The notes under the pieces: generated by a model
The model's input: only the letters and a program-made list of their open reading frames with translations
Database searches by the model: none
Told to the model about the DNA's origin: nothing
Made by a program: the position numbers and the translations under genes
Source: Phaeosaccion multiseriatum
Taxonomy: Eukaryota > Ochrophyta, other classes
Assembly (NCBI GenBank): GCA_965112735.1
Contig: OZ218960.1
Coordinates: 2,480,001-2,544,000, forward strand
DNA length: 64,000 nucleotides
Direction: 5' to 3'
Shown: positions 11,439 to 22,594 of the stretch, in pieces
Position numbering within the stretch: position 1 is the stretch's first letter
How the letters are laid out: each line of letters opens with the position of its first letter

Positions 11439-13439
11439 ATGGCTGAGCATAGGGCCGCGAGAGCGGCCTTGAGAATTGTGGCCAGCCTCACTTCGGACAA
11501 GGCTCTGTGGGGAGTGTGCAGGGAAGTTGATGAGGTCACCTCCCGTACTCTGGTAATCAACGGTACCATGCCTGAGTGCGTACAGCTTCGTATCCTGCGT
11601 GTTCTGAAGCAGCAGAAGGAGGAAGAGGAGAGGTGCTTTCCTCCAGCATCTCGCTTATCCGAATCTACGGGTGTTACTGCTGCGACTGAGGCGAGAAAGC
11701 CAGCTTTGAAGCGTGCTCCAAGGCCGGGGTGTATGGATCGGGCAGAGCAGGAAGAGCAAAAAGAGCAGCAGCATCAGCGCAGTGAAGCGGTGATACGGTC
11801 ATTTCGCGTGACAGCTGTGAGACTTGGGGTCAGCAGGCATGAAGGTATACTTTCCGAGGCCCTGATTCCGACGGCACTGGCGCTGTTACCGGCATCAGTC
11901 AAGCGGGTGGCCTTCTCCGGCCTTTTGGCTTTTCGCAACTTATCTCTACCTGCCACGGTGGAGGAGGTGGAGACGGGGTTTTGGTTTAACCACCCCCTGG
12001 ACCTGCCTGCCTCGCTGAAGAGGATCAAGTTTGGCGATTGCTTCAATCAACACGTGATCCTTCCGTGCGGTGTGGAGGAGGTGGAGATGGGGCTTGGCTT
12101 TAACCTCCCTCTGGAGCTGCCTGCCTCGCTAAAGAAGATCACGTTCGGCGAAAAGTTTAATCAGCACTTGGTCCTTCCCTTTGGTGTGGAGGAGGTGGAG
12201 ACAGGAGAAAACTTTAACCTCCCTCTTGACCTGCCTGCCTCGGTGAAGAAGATCAAATTCGGCCGAAACTTTTTTCAGTACGTGGTCCTTCCCTTTGGTG
12301 TGGAGGAGGTGGAGACAGGATATTACTTTAACCTCTCTCTTGACCTGCCTGCCTCGGTGAAGAAGATCGCATTTGGCTGGCATTTTAATCAGCAGGTCGT
12401 TCTTCCTTGCGGTGTGGAGGTGGTGGAGATGGCGATGACATTTAACCACCCTTTGGATCTTCCTAACTCGCTCAAGAAGATCACATTTGGCGGACTATTC
12501 AATCAGCACGTGGTCCTTCCCTGTGGTGTGGAGGAGGTGGATATGGGGCATGGCTTTAACCTCCCTCTGGACCTACCTGCCTCGCTGAAGAAGATCACCT
12601 TTGGCTCGGAGTTCAATCAGCCCGTGGTTCTTCCTTGTGGGGTGGAGGAGGTGGAGATGGGGCGTGACTTTAACCTCCCTCTGGACCTACCTGCCTCGCT
12701 AAAGAAGATCACGTTTGGCTGGGAGTTCAATCAGCACGTGGTCCTTCCCTGTGGTATGGAGGAGGTGGAGATGGGACATGGCTTTAACCTCCCTCTTGTC
12801 CTGCCTGCCTCGCTGAAGAAGATCAAATTCGGCCAAGAGTTTAATCAGCATGTGGTCCTTCCCTTTGGTGTGGAGGAGGTGGAGACAGGATATTACTTTA
12901 ACCTCCCTCTTGACCTGCCTGCCTCGGTGAAGAAGATCACATTTGGCTGGAAATTTAATCAGCAGGTCGTTCTTCCTTGCGGTGTGGAGGTGGTGGAGAT
13001 GGCGTTCTGCTTTAACCACCCTTTGGATCTTCCTAACTCGCTCAAGAAGATCAGGTTTGGCACAATGTTCAACCAGCACGTGGTCCTTCCCTGTGGTGTG
13101 GAGGAGGTGGCTATGGGGCATGGCTTTAACCTCCCTCTGGACCTACCTGCCTCGCTGAAGAAGATCAAATTCGGCCAAGAGTTCAATCAGCACGTGGTTC
13201 TTCCTTGTGGTGTGGAGGAGGTGAAGATGGGGCATGAGTTTAACCTCCCTCTGGACCTGCCCGCTTCCCTGCGGACGCTTAGGCTGGGACGGAAGTACAC
13301 CTGCCCTTTGGAGCACCTGCCTGATGGCCTTGCATTGCTTTGGGTTGGGAGGGACTACCCACTGCCTTCGGATCTGCCCGAGGGGCTTGAAGTGATTCAC
13401 TACACAAACGCGCGCGCGCGCGCCCCTTCTTATCCTTAG
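11439..13439 (+). CDS. FNIP/LRR-like tandem repeat protein
   Basis: A single uninterrupted frame of 666 residues. After a charged N-terminal region (1-120, with a helical AALRIVASLTSDKALWG start and an Glu/Gln-rich stretch), the protein consists of about 27 units of 19 residues. Two types alternate: FNLPLDLPASLKKITFG.. and FNQHVVLPCGVEEVEMG... The FN, LP and hydrophobic spacing match FNIP repeats, a leucine-rich-repeat relative in amoebae, algae and large DNA viruses; those units are usually 22-23 residues, so this is a shortened variant. DNA identity between units is very high. The gene lacks introns and internal microsatellites, except a GCGCGC run just before the stop that encodes ARARA. 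The function is unknown; a protein-binding scaffold is likely. Confidence 0.88.
   Translation: MAEHRAARAALRIVASLTSDKALWGVCREVDEVTSRTLVINGTMPECVQLRILRVLKQQKEEEERCFPPASRLSESTGVTAATEARKPALKRAPRPGCMDRAEQEEQKEQQHQRSEAVIRSFRVTAVRLGVSRHEGILSEALIPTALALLPASVKRVAFSGLLAFRNLSLPATVEEVETGFWFNHPLDLPASLKRIKFGDCFNQHVILPCGVEEVEMGLGFNLPLELPASLKKITFGEKFNQHLVLPFGVEEVETGENFNLPLDLPASVKKIKFGRNFFQYVVLPFGVEEVETGYYFNLSLDLPASVKKIAFGWHFNQQVVLPCGVEVVEMAMTFNHPLDLPNSLKKITFGGLFNQHVVLPCGVEEVDMGHGFNLPLDLPASLKKITFGSEFNQPVVLPCGVEEVEMGRDFNLPLDLPASLKKITFGWEFNQHVVLPCGMEEVEMGHGFNLPLVLPASLKKIKFGQEFNQHVVLPFGVEEVETGYYFNLPLDLPASVKKITFGWKFNQQVVLPCGVEVVEMAFCFNHPLDLPNSLKKIRFGTMFNQHVVLPCGVEEVAMGHGFNLPLDLPASLKKIKFGQEFNQHVVLPCGVEEVKMGHEFNLPLDLPASLRTLRLGRKYTCPLEHLPDGLALLWVGRDYPLPSDLPEGLEVIHYTNARARAPSYP
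11940..13280 (+). repeat. 114-bp tandem repeats with 570-bp higher-order copy
   Basis: A coding array of 114-bp (38-residue) dimers. The block with GYYFN, FNQQVVLPCGVEVVEM and FNHPLDLPNSLKKI near 12300-12500 recurs near 12870-13070, five dimers (570 bp) later. This implies duplication of whole multi-unit blocks. Confidence 0.85.
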
Positions 13440-13855
13440 GTTCATTCTCATAAGGCCTTCATCAGTGCATCAGTAGTGACGGTCTCGCCACGTGCTGAGG
13501 CAAGGGAAAGCACAAATCACATGTTACTTGTTACTTTACCTAGTAGAGATAAATCGTTCGGAGACACCCCATTGGGAGCAGGGCCCTGGTAGTGCATTCT
13601 CTGAACCCCTTGAGTATTCTCGTGATTTAGCACAAATCCGTGCCTCGATACCTTCCTTGCAATCAAAATTGTACATCCTGTTCCTCAGGGCCTTTCTTCT
13701 TACCTCCCTGTATGCTTGATTGCCTTGCTGCCTCACCGTGCCTCTCCCTGCCTCCCCTCCACCTCTCTCTCTCTCTCTTTGCCTCAGTGCCAGCCCTTCT
13801 TCTGTCCGCGTAGCTCTGCCTCCCCTCCACCTCTCTCTCTCTCTCTCTCTTTGCC
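13440..13855. other. Convergent gap with copy of GFM2 3' end
   Basis: The left half has no recognisable feature. From about 13750 to 13822 it holds a tandem copy of the last codons, stop and start of the 3' region of the minus-strand GFM2 gene, with a (CT)n linker. Confidence 0.75.
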
Positions 13856-13890
13856 TCAGTGCCAGCCCTTCTTCTGTCCGCGTAGCTCTG
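13750..13890. repeat. Tandem duplication over GFM2 stop codon
   Basis: A block of about 70 bp containing the last eleven GFM2 codons, the stop and a (CT)n tract occurs twice, offset 68-72 bp. The two copies differ only in CT-run length around the core. The downstream copy in sense direction lies in the 3' untranslated region. Confidence 0.9.
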
Positions 13891-16800
13891 CCTCCGCATC
13901 CATCTCGGCGTAGCCCGCAAACTCCATACTAAACGAGGCCTCCCCTCCGGTCACTGAGCGCAAGTACGTTGCGTAGCCGAGCAGCTCCGCCAGAGGCACG
14001 TCCGCCCTCACGCACTGCCGCCCCCTTGCCCCCCCTTCCCCTCCTCCTCCTCCTCCTCCTCCTCCTCCTCCTCCTCCTGCTCCCCCTCCTCCTCCTCCCC
14101 TGCCCGGAGGGGTCACCTGTGCGACGGACCATTGGGGGCAGGTACACAGAGCAAACAGAGCACAAAGTCGGTCGGTCAAGAGAGGCCAGCAGATAGGAGG
14201 GAGACTGACGCTCAGACTTAGGCTCAGACTCCGGCTCAGACAGTGGAGACAGTGGAGAAGCGCCGCTTCTGCCTTGCCTGCTTGTCTGTGGCGCTTCTCT
14301 GCGGCGTTTCTCCACTGTCGGCTTGTCTGTCTGGCGGTCCGCCCGTCTGTCTCTTCTGTTGTCTGCCTGCCTGCCGATATGCCTCTATCTGTCTACTTTC
14401 CCACCACCACACGCCGACTGCCTCTTGCCTCTTTCGCCTCTCACCTGCTCAATCTCCTTAATGTTGGCTCTGCGAGCCGAGGACAGATCGCTTATGACAG
14501 GGCCGCTGGTGTTGGGCAAGTTGATCTCCACAGCCATGATCGGCTCGAGCATCACCGGACCGCCCGCCTGCCAAGAGGCACAGTCAAAGGGACAGGGGCG
14601 CCACAGAGGGGGGCAGAGGGAAGCAAGTGACCATGGGTAGGGTAGGCAGCGCGTCAATGGAGGTCCTCCTCTCAAGACGGGTATCTCTGTCTCTTACGTC
14701 TCTCTCCTCTCTCTCTCATGCTCTCTCTCTCCCTCTCTCTCTCTCATTCTCTCTCTCTTTCTCTCTCATGCTCTCCCCATCTCAGTGGGGGAGTTCCTCC
14801 CAACCGGCCCATTGCCCTTCTCCATGGAGGTTCTCCTTCGAGCATGTACATCTCCCCTCCCTCCCTCCCTCCCTCCCTCCCTCCCTCCCTCCCTCCCTCC
14901 CTCCCTCCCTCCCTCCCTCCCTCCTTCCCCCCCTTCCCCCCTCACTCCCTCCCTCCCTCTGTCCCTCCCTCCCTCCGTCCTTCCTTCCCTCCTCCCCTCC
15001 CTCCCTCCTCCCCTCCCTCCCCTCCCACCCCCTCCCTTCCCTCCCTCCCCCCCCCCTTCTCCCTCTCCTTACCAAGATGCCCTCTGCGAGTACGTGTGCG
15101 GCGGCGTACCGCACTGCCCCCGGAGTGGAGTCAGCGTCAAGACGCACGGCGGTCACCTTTGGCGACGACATTGAATGATTGAATGACGAGCACGACAATG
15201 AATTAGCGAGAGCGTGCGTGCGTTCGTGGGATACCATAACGAGCGAAAGGAGCCCAAAGCCTAGACCCCAAGCCCAGAAGGGAAGCACAAAGCCCAAAGC
15301 CCACCAACCAAAGACCCGTGAAGGTCAACGCGGTATCAATTTGTAAGGCACAACAGCAGCAGTTGGTAATACTAGATGGTGATAATACTGCCTCGGCAGG
15401 AAAAAGCAAAGAGCCAACGGCACACACAGCTCACTCACTCACTCACTCACTCACTCCCTCACTCCCTCACTCACTCTCTCACTCACTCACCCCCTCACCC
15501 CCTCCCTCACTCACTCACTCACTCACTCACTCACCGCCACATGAAGCCCCACGACCTTGGTGCCCCCCTTGGGTCCTCTCGTGCATGCATCCAAAATCCC
15601 CCCTACTAGGGCCTCTCTAAGCCCCTCTTGCCCAGAGAGGGTGTCCTCGACGTCTTGCCACAGCTCCACTGACGGTTCGCAGGCCCTTCCGTGCAGCTGA
15701 TGCCCCTCCCCCTCTTCGTGCTCCTCCCCCTCCCCCCCCTGTAGTTTGGTGAGGGTTATGTCCAGCCCTGCGAAGAGCCGCTTAGTGCCCAGCTGCGTGT
15801 CATAGTCCTGGAGGGAAGGGGAGGAGAGGGGAGGAGAGGGGAGGGATGGGAAGGGAAGGGAAGGGAAGGGGAGGGGAGGGGAGGGGAGGGGAGGGGAGGG
15901 GAGGGAAGAGAAGGGAAGGGAAGGGGAGGGGAGGGAAGGGAAGGGAAGGGAAGGGAAGGGAAGGGAAGGGAAGGGAAGGGAAGGGAAGGGAAGGGAAGGG
16001 AAGGAAAGGGAAAGGGAGGGAAGGGAAGGGAAGCGAAGGGAAGGGAAGGGAAGGGAAGGGAAGGGAAGGGAAGGGAAGGGAAGGGAAGGGAAGGGAAGGG
16101 AAGGGAAGGGAAGGGAAGGGAAGGGAAGGGAAGGGAAGGGAAGGGAAGGGAAGGGAAGGGAAGGGAAGGGAAGGGAAGGGAAGGGAAGGGAAGGGAAGGG
16201 AAGGGAAGGGAAGGGAAGAGAAGGGGAGGGAAGGGAAGGGAAGTAAGGTAAGGCAAGGTCAGGCAAGACGAGGCAAATCAGCAGCAACGCAAAAGACAGA
16301 AGAGGGAGGGGAAAGGAAGCAAGCAAAGCAGCAAAGCAGCAAGGCAGAAGCGAAAGAGAGGGGAGAAGGCAGTGGACGCAGGGCATGGCAGGTTGAGAGC
16401 TTGGAGGTCTGAGTACGTGTGTGCACACACCCTTCCCCCTCGCTCCCACTCTCCCTTACCTTCGAGAAGACTGAGTCCCCTGAGACCGACTCCCTATACG
16501 CCACATTGGCCCGTCCCGTTTCTACAGGAACTTTGAAGTCTCGCTGCAGTCGGTCCACCACAATGTCGAGGTGCAGCTCCCCTGCCGTATCGATGTCGAC
16601 ATCGATATTGACATTGACATCGATATTGACATCGACATTGACATCGATATCGAATTTTGATATAGAAACATCGAATGTTGATATTGTATATCGATATTGG
16701 GGAGAGAGAAAGACAGATGCAGAGGCGGGGAGAGAGACAAAGGGAAGAGAGGAGAGAGAGGGGCCGGTAGACAGAGGCAAAGAGAGAGGGAGAGGAAGAG

Positions 16801-19614
16801 GGAGTATCAAGCTGATTAGAGGGCCGGGAGCGCGTTGCTTCTATCGATACAGAGTTTTATCACTTTGTCGTGGGCAAGCCACAAGCGCAAACTTGAATTG
16901 CGCTGCGAGACGCAAAGACGCCTATTCGGAAGCGGATACCCACACACACACACACACACACACAACACACACACACATACACACAACACAACACAACACA
17001 ACACAACACAACACAACAACGCAACGCACCAATGCCCCTGAGCAAGGTCTGTCCGGTCTCCGGGTCGACGTCCATGATGAGGGAGGGGTCCTCTCTGCAG
17101 ATGATGGCCAAGGCCTTCCGTAGTGCCTCCTGAGGGGGGGAGGGAGCGGGCCGTTGGTGATACAACAGCAGCAGTTGGTGATACGGCCAAGGAGGAAGGA
17201 GGACATCGTTACAGGATATAGATGCTGAAAGCCGATGTGGACCATCGCGAAACGACGCACAGACATAAGGGCACACAGGCACACGCACACACACACACAC
17301 ACACGCACACACACATACACAAACACACACACTCTCACACACACACACGCACACACACTGACACAAACACACACACTCTCTCTCTCACACACACACGCAC
17401 ACACATACGCACACACACATACACACACACACGCACACACATACGCACACACACACATACGCACACACACACATACGCACACACACGCGCGCGCACACAT
17501 ACATGTATATACACACACACACACATACGCATGCACACACACATGCATATACGCACACCCCCACACACGCACACATACATGCATATACACACACATACGC
17601 ATGCACACACACACACGCACACACACGCACACACACACACACACGCACACACACACTCATACCCACCTCCTTGGCCGTGGACTCTGGCTCTACAACAAGC
17701 GAGTACACCGGAGGGGGGATGGTCACCCCGTCGAGGTGCAGCGTCTCCAAGCTCGCCCCCCGCATGGCCTTGCCCTTGCCCTTGCCCTTGCCCTTGCCCT
17801 TGCCGCCCTCCTTGTCCTTGTCGGGCAGGAGTGAGACGAGCGTGTCCCCTGTGTTTGTGTGCTTGAGGCCTACTAGAGCGGCCACCTGGCGTAAAAATGT
17901 AAGAGTGAGAAATATGTATGTACGTATGTACGTACGTACGTACGTAAGTAATTAAGGAGATAGGTAAGTCACTGAATGAATGATAAAGTATACCCACTAA
18001 CCCACCCACCCACCCACCCACCCACCAACCAACCCCACCCACACACCCACCCACCCCCCTCCCCCTCCCCTACCCACCCACCCCCTCACGCACCTGCCCT
18101 GCTCGCACCACGGGCATGCTCTCCGTGGCATCTGCTTGAAGCTGCAACAGGTCCGTAGTCCTCTCGGGTAGCCCCTGAGAGCTGTTGAGAAGCGTGGACT
18201 TGCGTAGGAGAGAGCCCGCGTACACACGACAGAAGACGAGGGGTCCGCGCTGGGGGTCGTGGCTGACCTGTGGGTTTGTTCATTCCGTGGTCGTCGTCGT
18301 TCACCAGTTGGTCGTTCGCCAATTGAGGAAGGTTTGTTCGTCCGATGTTTTTGTTAGCGGCGTGAGGAGGAGGAGGAGGAGGAGGAGGAGAGATGGATAC
18401 TTGGGGTGGCCTCCGGTTCGTTTTGAGAGCGCAGCGGCAGGCCACAGAGGATGGCAGTGGAAGGATGGCAGCGGAAGGATGGCAGCGGAAGGATGGCAGT
18501 GGAAGGATGGCAGCGAAAGGATGGCAGTGGATAGTGTGCGACTCTTGTCTCGCTCTTCCTCCTCCTCTCTGTCTCTCTCCCTCTCTTCATCTTTCCCTCT
18601 CTTACCCTATCCCTCTACCGCTCTGCCCTCCGCTTTCTTCTCGTCCTCCTCCTCCTCCCCCTCCTCTCCTCCTCCTCCTCCTCCTCCTCCTCCTCCTCCT
18701 CCTCCTCCTCCTTCTCCTCCCTCTCCCTCTCTGCTTCTCTATCTCTCTCCCGTTCCCCCTCCCTATCCCTGTCTCTCTCTCCCCCTCTTCCCCTCCCCCC
18801 CACTCCCCCCCCCCCTTCCCCGCTCTCCCCCCTCCCTCCCTCTCTCTACCTCACCTTGAAGGCCAGGGCAACGAGCTGAGAGTCGGTCGGAGACACCGTC
18901 ACCTCGCTCCCTTCATGCCCCTTCCCAAGCTCGCCCTTGGCACGGGTCTGTATGGGGGGGAAGCGTGAAGGTGAAGGGACTGAGACACAAGAAAGAGTGT
19001 GTGGTGCCTCTCAAGCACACGGGCAAAGGTACAGATGAAGTGAAGAGACTGAGGTAGCCTTGGATTTCCTCGAATTCCCCTCCCCACTATCTCTCTCTCT
19101 TCCTTTTACACTCACAGTCAAAGTCACAAGAATCAATCTCCCCTTCTCCTCCTCCTCCTCCTCCTCCTCCTCCTCCTCCTCCTCCTCCTCCTCCTCCTCC
19201 TCCTCCTTCCCCTCCTCCTCCTCCTCCTCCTCCTCCTCCTCCTCCTCCTCCTCCTCCTCCTCCTCCTCCTCCTCCTCCTCCCCCTCCCCCTGACGCACCT
19301 TTGCCGCTGCCCCTCCCAGCACCCCCCTGGGTGGTGGCCTGTCCAAGGGCCCAGGCAATAGACTACACACCGCATCAAGAAGGGGCTCCACACCCACACC
19401 CTTGAGCGAAGCGCCGCACAACACCGGCACGGCACAGCCGGAGAGGGTGGCACGTCGGATGGCCGCTAGCAAGTCACCTAATGGGTACTCGCCCTCCCCC
19501 TGTTTTGGGCGGTTGTGTGTGTGTGTGAGTGTGTGTGTGTGTATGTGTGTGTGTGTGTGTGTGTGAGTGTGTGTGTATGTGTATGTGTATGTGTGTGTAT
19601 GTGTGTGTGTGTGA

Positions 19615-19646
<32 letters not shown>

Positions 19647-22594
19647 GTTGTGAGGCGATGTGAGGGGCGTGGTGAGAGTCGTGTATGATGCGTGGGTGTG
19701 TGTGTGTGCATGAGAGGGAAGGCCGGGTAGGTGGATGGATGGATGGGTGGGTAGGAAGGAAGGAAAGAAGAAAGGAAGGAAGGAAGGAAGGAAGGAAGGA
19801 AGGAAGGAAGGGATGGAAGGAAGGGAAGGGAAGGAAGGGAGTGAGGGCGGAAGGAAGAAAGGAAGGAAGGAAGAGTAGTGTAGGCAAACCATGGCAGCGC
19901 AACGCGAATGAGGAATGACCAATGCCCTCACCTCGCCATCTGTGAGGTACTGCTCCATGAATCCATCATCCACCTCGGCCAATGACTCAAGCAGCCGCTG
20001 CCGCAGGACCTACGCAGACAGGAGAGGGTGGGGGGCAGGGGCAGTCCAGGGGCATTAAAGCTCGGCATCGGACTACCCCTCCTCCTTCCTCCTCCTCCTC
20101 CTCCTCCTTCCTCCTCCTCCTCCTCCTCCTCCTCCTCCTCCTTCCTCCTCCTCCTCCTCCTCCTCCTCCTCCTCCTTCCTCCTCCTCCTCCTCCTCCTCC
20201 TCCTCCTCTCTCTCGTCTCCTCCTCCTCCTCCTCCTCCTCCTCCTCCTCCTCCTCCTCCTCCTCCTCCTCCTCCTCTCTCTCGTCTCCTCCTCCTCCTCC
20301 TCCTCCTCCTCCTCCTCCTCCTCCTCCTCCTCCTCCTCCTCTCCCTCCTCCACCGTGCTATGCCCCCCCGACTCTTGTCGTGCTCCTCTTCCTCTTCATC
20401 CTCCTCTTCCCTGTGGCGTGCCACCCCCTCCCCTCACTCTCCACCCCTCCATCCACCCACTCACCCCCCCCCCCCCCCCCACTTCCTCACTCACCTCCGC
20501 CTCTTTCCCCACCCCTGGGATCATCTCCTCTGCTTGCTCCAGCGGCACTCTCTTTAACTCAACGGCGTCTCTCATGGACGTCTTGATCTGCTTCTGTTTA
20601 TCCCCTCCTCCTCCGCCTCCTCCTCCCCCCTCCCCCTCCACTCCATACACAATGGCCTGCATGGTAAGCAGGTCGATCATGCCAATCAAATCTGAGGCCT
20701 CCCCGAGAGGCATCTGCAGGGGCAGCGGCTGGAGACCCAACCGGTCCTGCAGCGTCGCCATTGCGTGGTGAATGTCCGCGCCCTCCCTGTCCATCTTGTT
20801 GACAAAGACGATGGCAGGTACGCTGGTCTTGCTGGCGGTGCGCCATACCGTCTCCGTTTGGGCCTGAACACCCGCAACTCCGTCGAGAACAAGCACCACC
20901 TTTTGGTGTTTGAGGGGGGGGGAGGGGAAGGGCATAGGGAGGGGAAGCAGGGTGGGCAGAGTAGGGTAGGGTAGGGTAGGGTATGGTAGGGTGGGGTTGG
21001 GAGGGAAGGGAAGGTGGAGAGGGAAGGGAGAGACGGCAGGGTAGGGAAGGGTAGGGAGGATATAGACAGGACAGAGAGGGGGGAGGGAGGGTAGAGAGAG
21101 AAGAAGGTCAAGAGGCGGAGAGGCCGAGACATGCACGCGTGCGGCGGGGCAAGAGAGAGGGGAACGCTGCTAGGTTCGCACAAGCCGCCACACAAACACC
21201 CTGTTCCCTGTCTCAGGCCCTCATCCCTAGACTCTTGTCCCTAGGCAGGCCCCTTAGTCGGAGTGTCGCAGTGCACTCACCCCGTCGAGCACCCTCACTG
21301 AGCGCTCCACTTCGATGCTGAAGTCCACGTGGCCCTGTAGATCGCCGAAGAGGGAGAGAGGGAGGGAGGCAGGGAGGAAAGGAGGAGAGGAAAGACAGGG
21401 ATAGAGAGAGGGAGAGAGGGAGAGACAGAGAGAGTATGAGAGGGAAGGTGGAGAGAAAGGGGGAGAGAGAGAGGAGAGAGAGGGAGGGGAGAGGTGGAGA
21501 GAAAAAGACGGAGTGGGTGGGCAATTGATATACGAAGGGATGAGAGCGCCATTTGCAAGGATTATTATAAGCACAGAGCATCAGTACGCGGTGCTGTCCT
21601 GACCACAGACACAGCAAAGCACAGCCCCAAGCCTCGAACCCGTCCCACCCCCACCCATCCCGCCTTGCCCTATCTAGCGGGCACCCTCCTCCTCCTCCCC
21701 TCCCTCACCGGTGTGTCGATGAGGTTGATGTGGTGCCTGCCCCACTCCAGACTGACTGCAGCGCTTTGAATGGTTATGCCTCTCTCCCTCTCCTGCGGCA
21801 TGAAGTCAGTAACCGTATCGCCGGAGTCCACCGTTCCCTGATGCCGAGTGCTCCCCACCAGGTAGAGCATTCGCTCGGTGGTTGTTGTCTTGCCGGCGTC
21901 GATGTGTGCGATGATGCCGATGTTGCGGATGCTCTCCAATCGCTGCCCCAGTGGGGGGGGGGGTTATGGGGTTTGGTGTGAGGGTGGGGGTTTGCGGGGG
22001 CGTGAAGGGTGGAGAGTGAAGGGAGCAAGTCGGTTTTATATGTAGTTTTGGTGCAAAGAGCGAGTCGGGCATCTAATTCCTGGTATGCACATGCTTGGAG
22101 CAATTCGAGCGTGTTCGGTTTGTGCAGACAAGCGCAGGGCTTGATGTTGAGAAATAGGGAGGGAGAAGGGAAGGAAGCGAGCGAGGAGCAGAGCGAGGAG
22201 CAGGAGAATGTGGGGACAGGAATGTGCAGGCTATAAAACCCCACCCACGCTCTGGTTTAGATCTCAGCATCAGTACTGCTCCATACTTGTTCCAACCCAC
22301 CTCGCGGACTGTTTGAGAGTCGCTGTCAGAAGTGGCATGGCGATATGATTTTCCCCCATGGCCTTGCCGTAATCGAACGTGGCCTCTTTGTGACTTGCTT
22401 CCGTCGCCACAGGCTCGGCTGTCGAGCTTGGCTGCCGCAGCTGTGCTAAAGTTGCGAACGAGATTGACGCCTTCTCTCCCACCTTCTCCCCCCTCTAATG
22501 ATGCACGGCACGCGCGTAGTCTCCGTCCTCCTGAGGAGTAGACAGACTCAACCCTCCGCGGGGTGCACTTGAGTATTCTAGCCACAGGACGCAT
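13856..22594 (-). CDS. GFM2: Mitochondrial elongation factor G2 (GFM2 type)
   Basis: Fifteen exons on the minus strand (22594-22301, 21942-21709, 21334-21281, 20899-20495, 20009-19932, 19499-19299, 18947-18855, 18267-18094, 17885-17667, 17129-17030, 16581-16460, 15807-15535, 15156-15073, 14567-14445, 14116-13856) close in phase to 904 residues. G-domain motifs are [13 protein letters not shown] (G1), [10 protein letters not shown] (G2), DTP|GHVDF (G3, split by an intron), NKMD (G4) and CGASLKG (G5). The GDTVTDFM and [11 protein letters not shown] segments favour GFM2 (ribosome recycling with mtRRF) over GFM1. Domain IV has [12 protein letters not shown] and AYRESVSG; domain V ends [16 protein letters not shown]. 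The N-terminus (about 90 residues, with VRNFSTAAA) looks like a mitochondrial presequence. Extra low-complexity inserts, including a polyglycine block before domain V, make it longer than the roughly 780-residue human protein. Confidence 0.94.
14851..15060. repeat. CCCT tetranucleotide tract
   Basis: (CCCT)n with TCCC/CCTT variants in the GFM2 intron 14568-15072. On the sense strand it is GGGA-rich and starts immediately after the donor. Confidence 0.85.
15810..16245. repeat. AAGGG pentanucleotide array
   Basis: GGGAA units with about 36 nearly perfect copies from about 16035 to 16218, flanked by GGGGA variants, in the GFM2 intron 15808-16459. The gene's sense strand reads CCCTT up to the acceptor. 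Confidence 0.92.
16585..16690. repeat. ATCGATATTGAC minisatellite
   Basis: About 100 bp of 6- and 12-bp units (ATCGAT, ATTGAC, GACATC). It abuts the acceptor of GFM2 exon 11 (exon starts at 16581 on the minus strand), where a polypyrimidine tract would be expected. Confidence 0.85.
16939..17020. repeat. CA and AACAC repeats
   Basis: (CA)n followed by (ACAAC)n, located just inside the donor of GFM2 exon 10 on the minus strand. Confidence 0.85.
17154..17184. repeat. Dispersed TTGGTGATAC element, two copies
   Basis: Exact decamers at 17154-17163 and 17175-17184, separated by AACAGCAGCAG, in the GFM2 intron 17130-17666. Confidence 0.85.
17283..17655. repeat. Long CA/CG-interrupted dinucleotide tract
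   Basis: About 370 bp of CACACA with regular ACGC, ATAC and CTCT interruptions in the same GFM2 intron; alternating purine-pyrimidine throughout. Confidence 0.9.
18660..18730. repeat. CTC trinucleotide tract
   Basis: (CTC)n in the GFM2 intron 18268-18854; GGA/GAG on the sense strand near the donor side. A (GGA)n tract at about 18365-18390 near the acceptor end is complementary to it. Confidence 0.85.
19145..19290. repeat. CTC trinucleotide tract
   Basis: About 145 bp of CTC in the GFM2 intron 18948-19298, adjoining the donor; purine GGA on the sense strand. Confidence 0.9.
20080..20350. repeat. CTC trinucleotide tract
   Basis: About 270 bp of CTC with a few CTTCCT and CTCTCTCG interruptions in the GFM2 intron 20010-20494. 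The CTCTCTCTCGTCTC interruption occurs twice, about 68 bp apart, suggesting unequal exchange. Confidence 0.9.

Noticed and set aside
12129-13186. Antisense frames with His-Leu repeats opposite the FNIP gene
   Set aside because: They are shadows of the coding repeats; composition and repeat conservation fit the plus strand.
17222-17866. Long Thr-His and Val-Cys open frames in CA/TG tracts (also near 8880-9160, 36000-36350 and 54250-54500)
   Set aside because: Pure dinucleotide repeats read in any frame; they lie in introns of well-supported genes.
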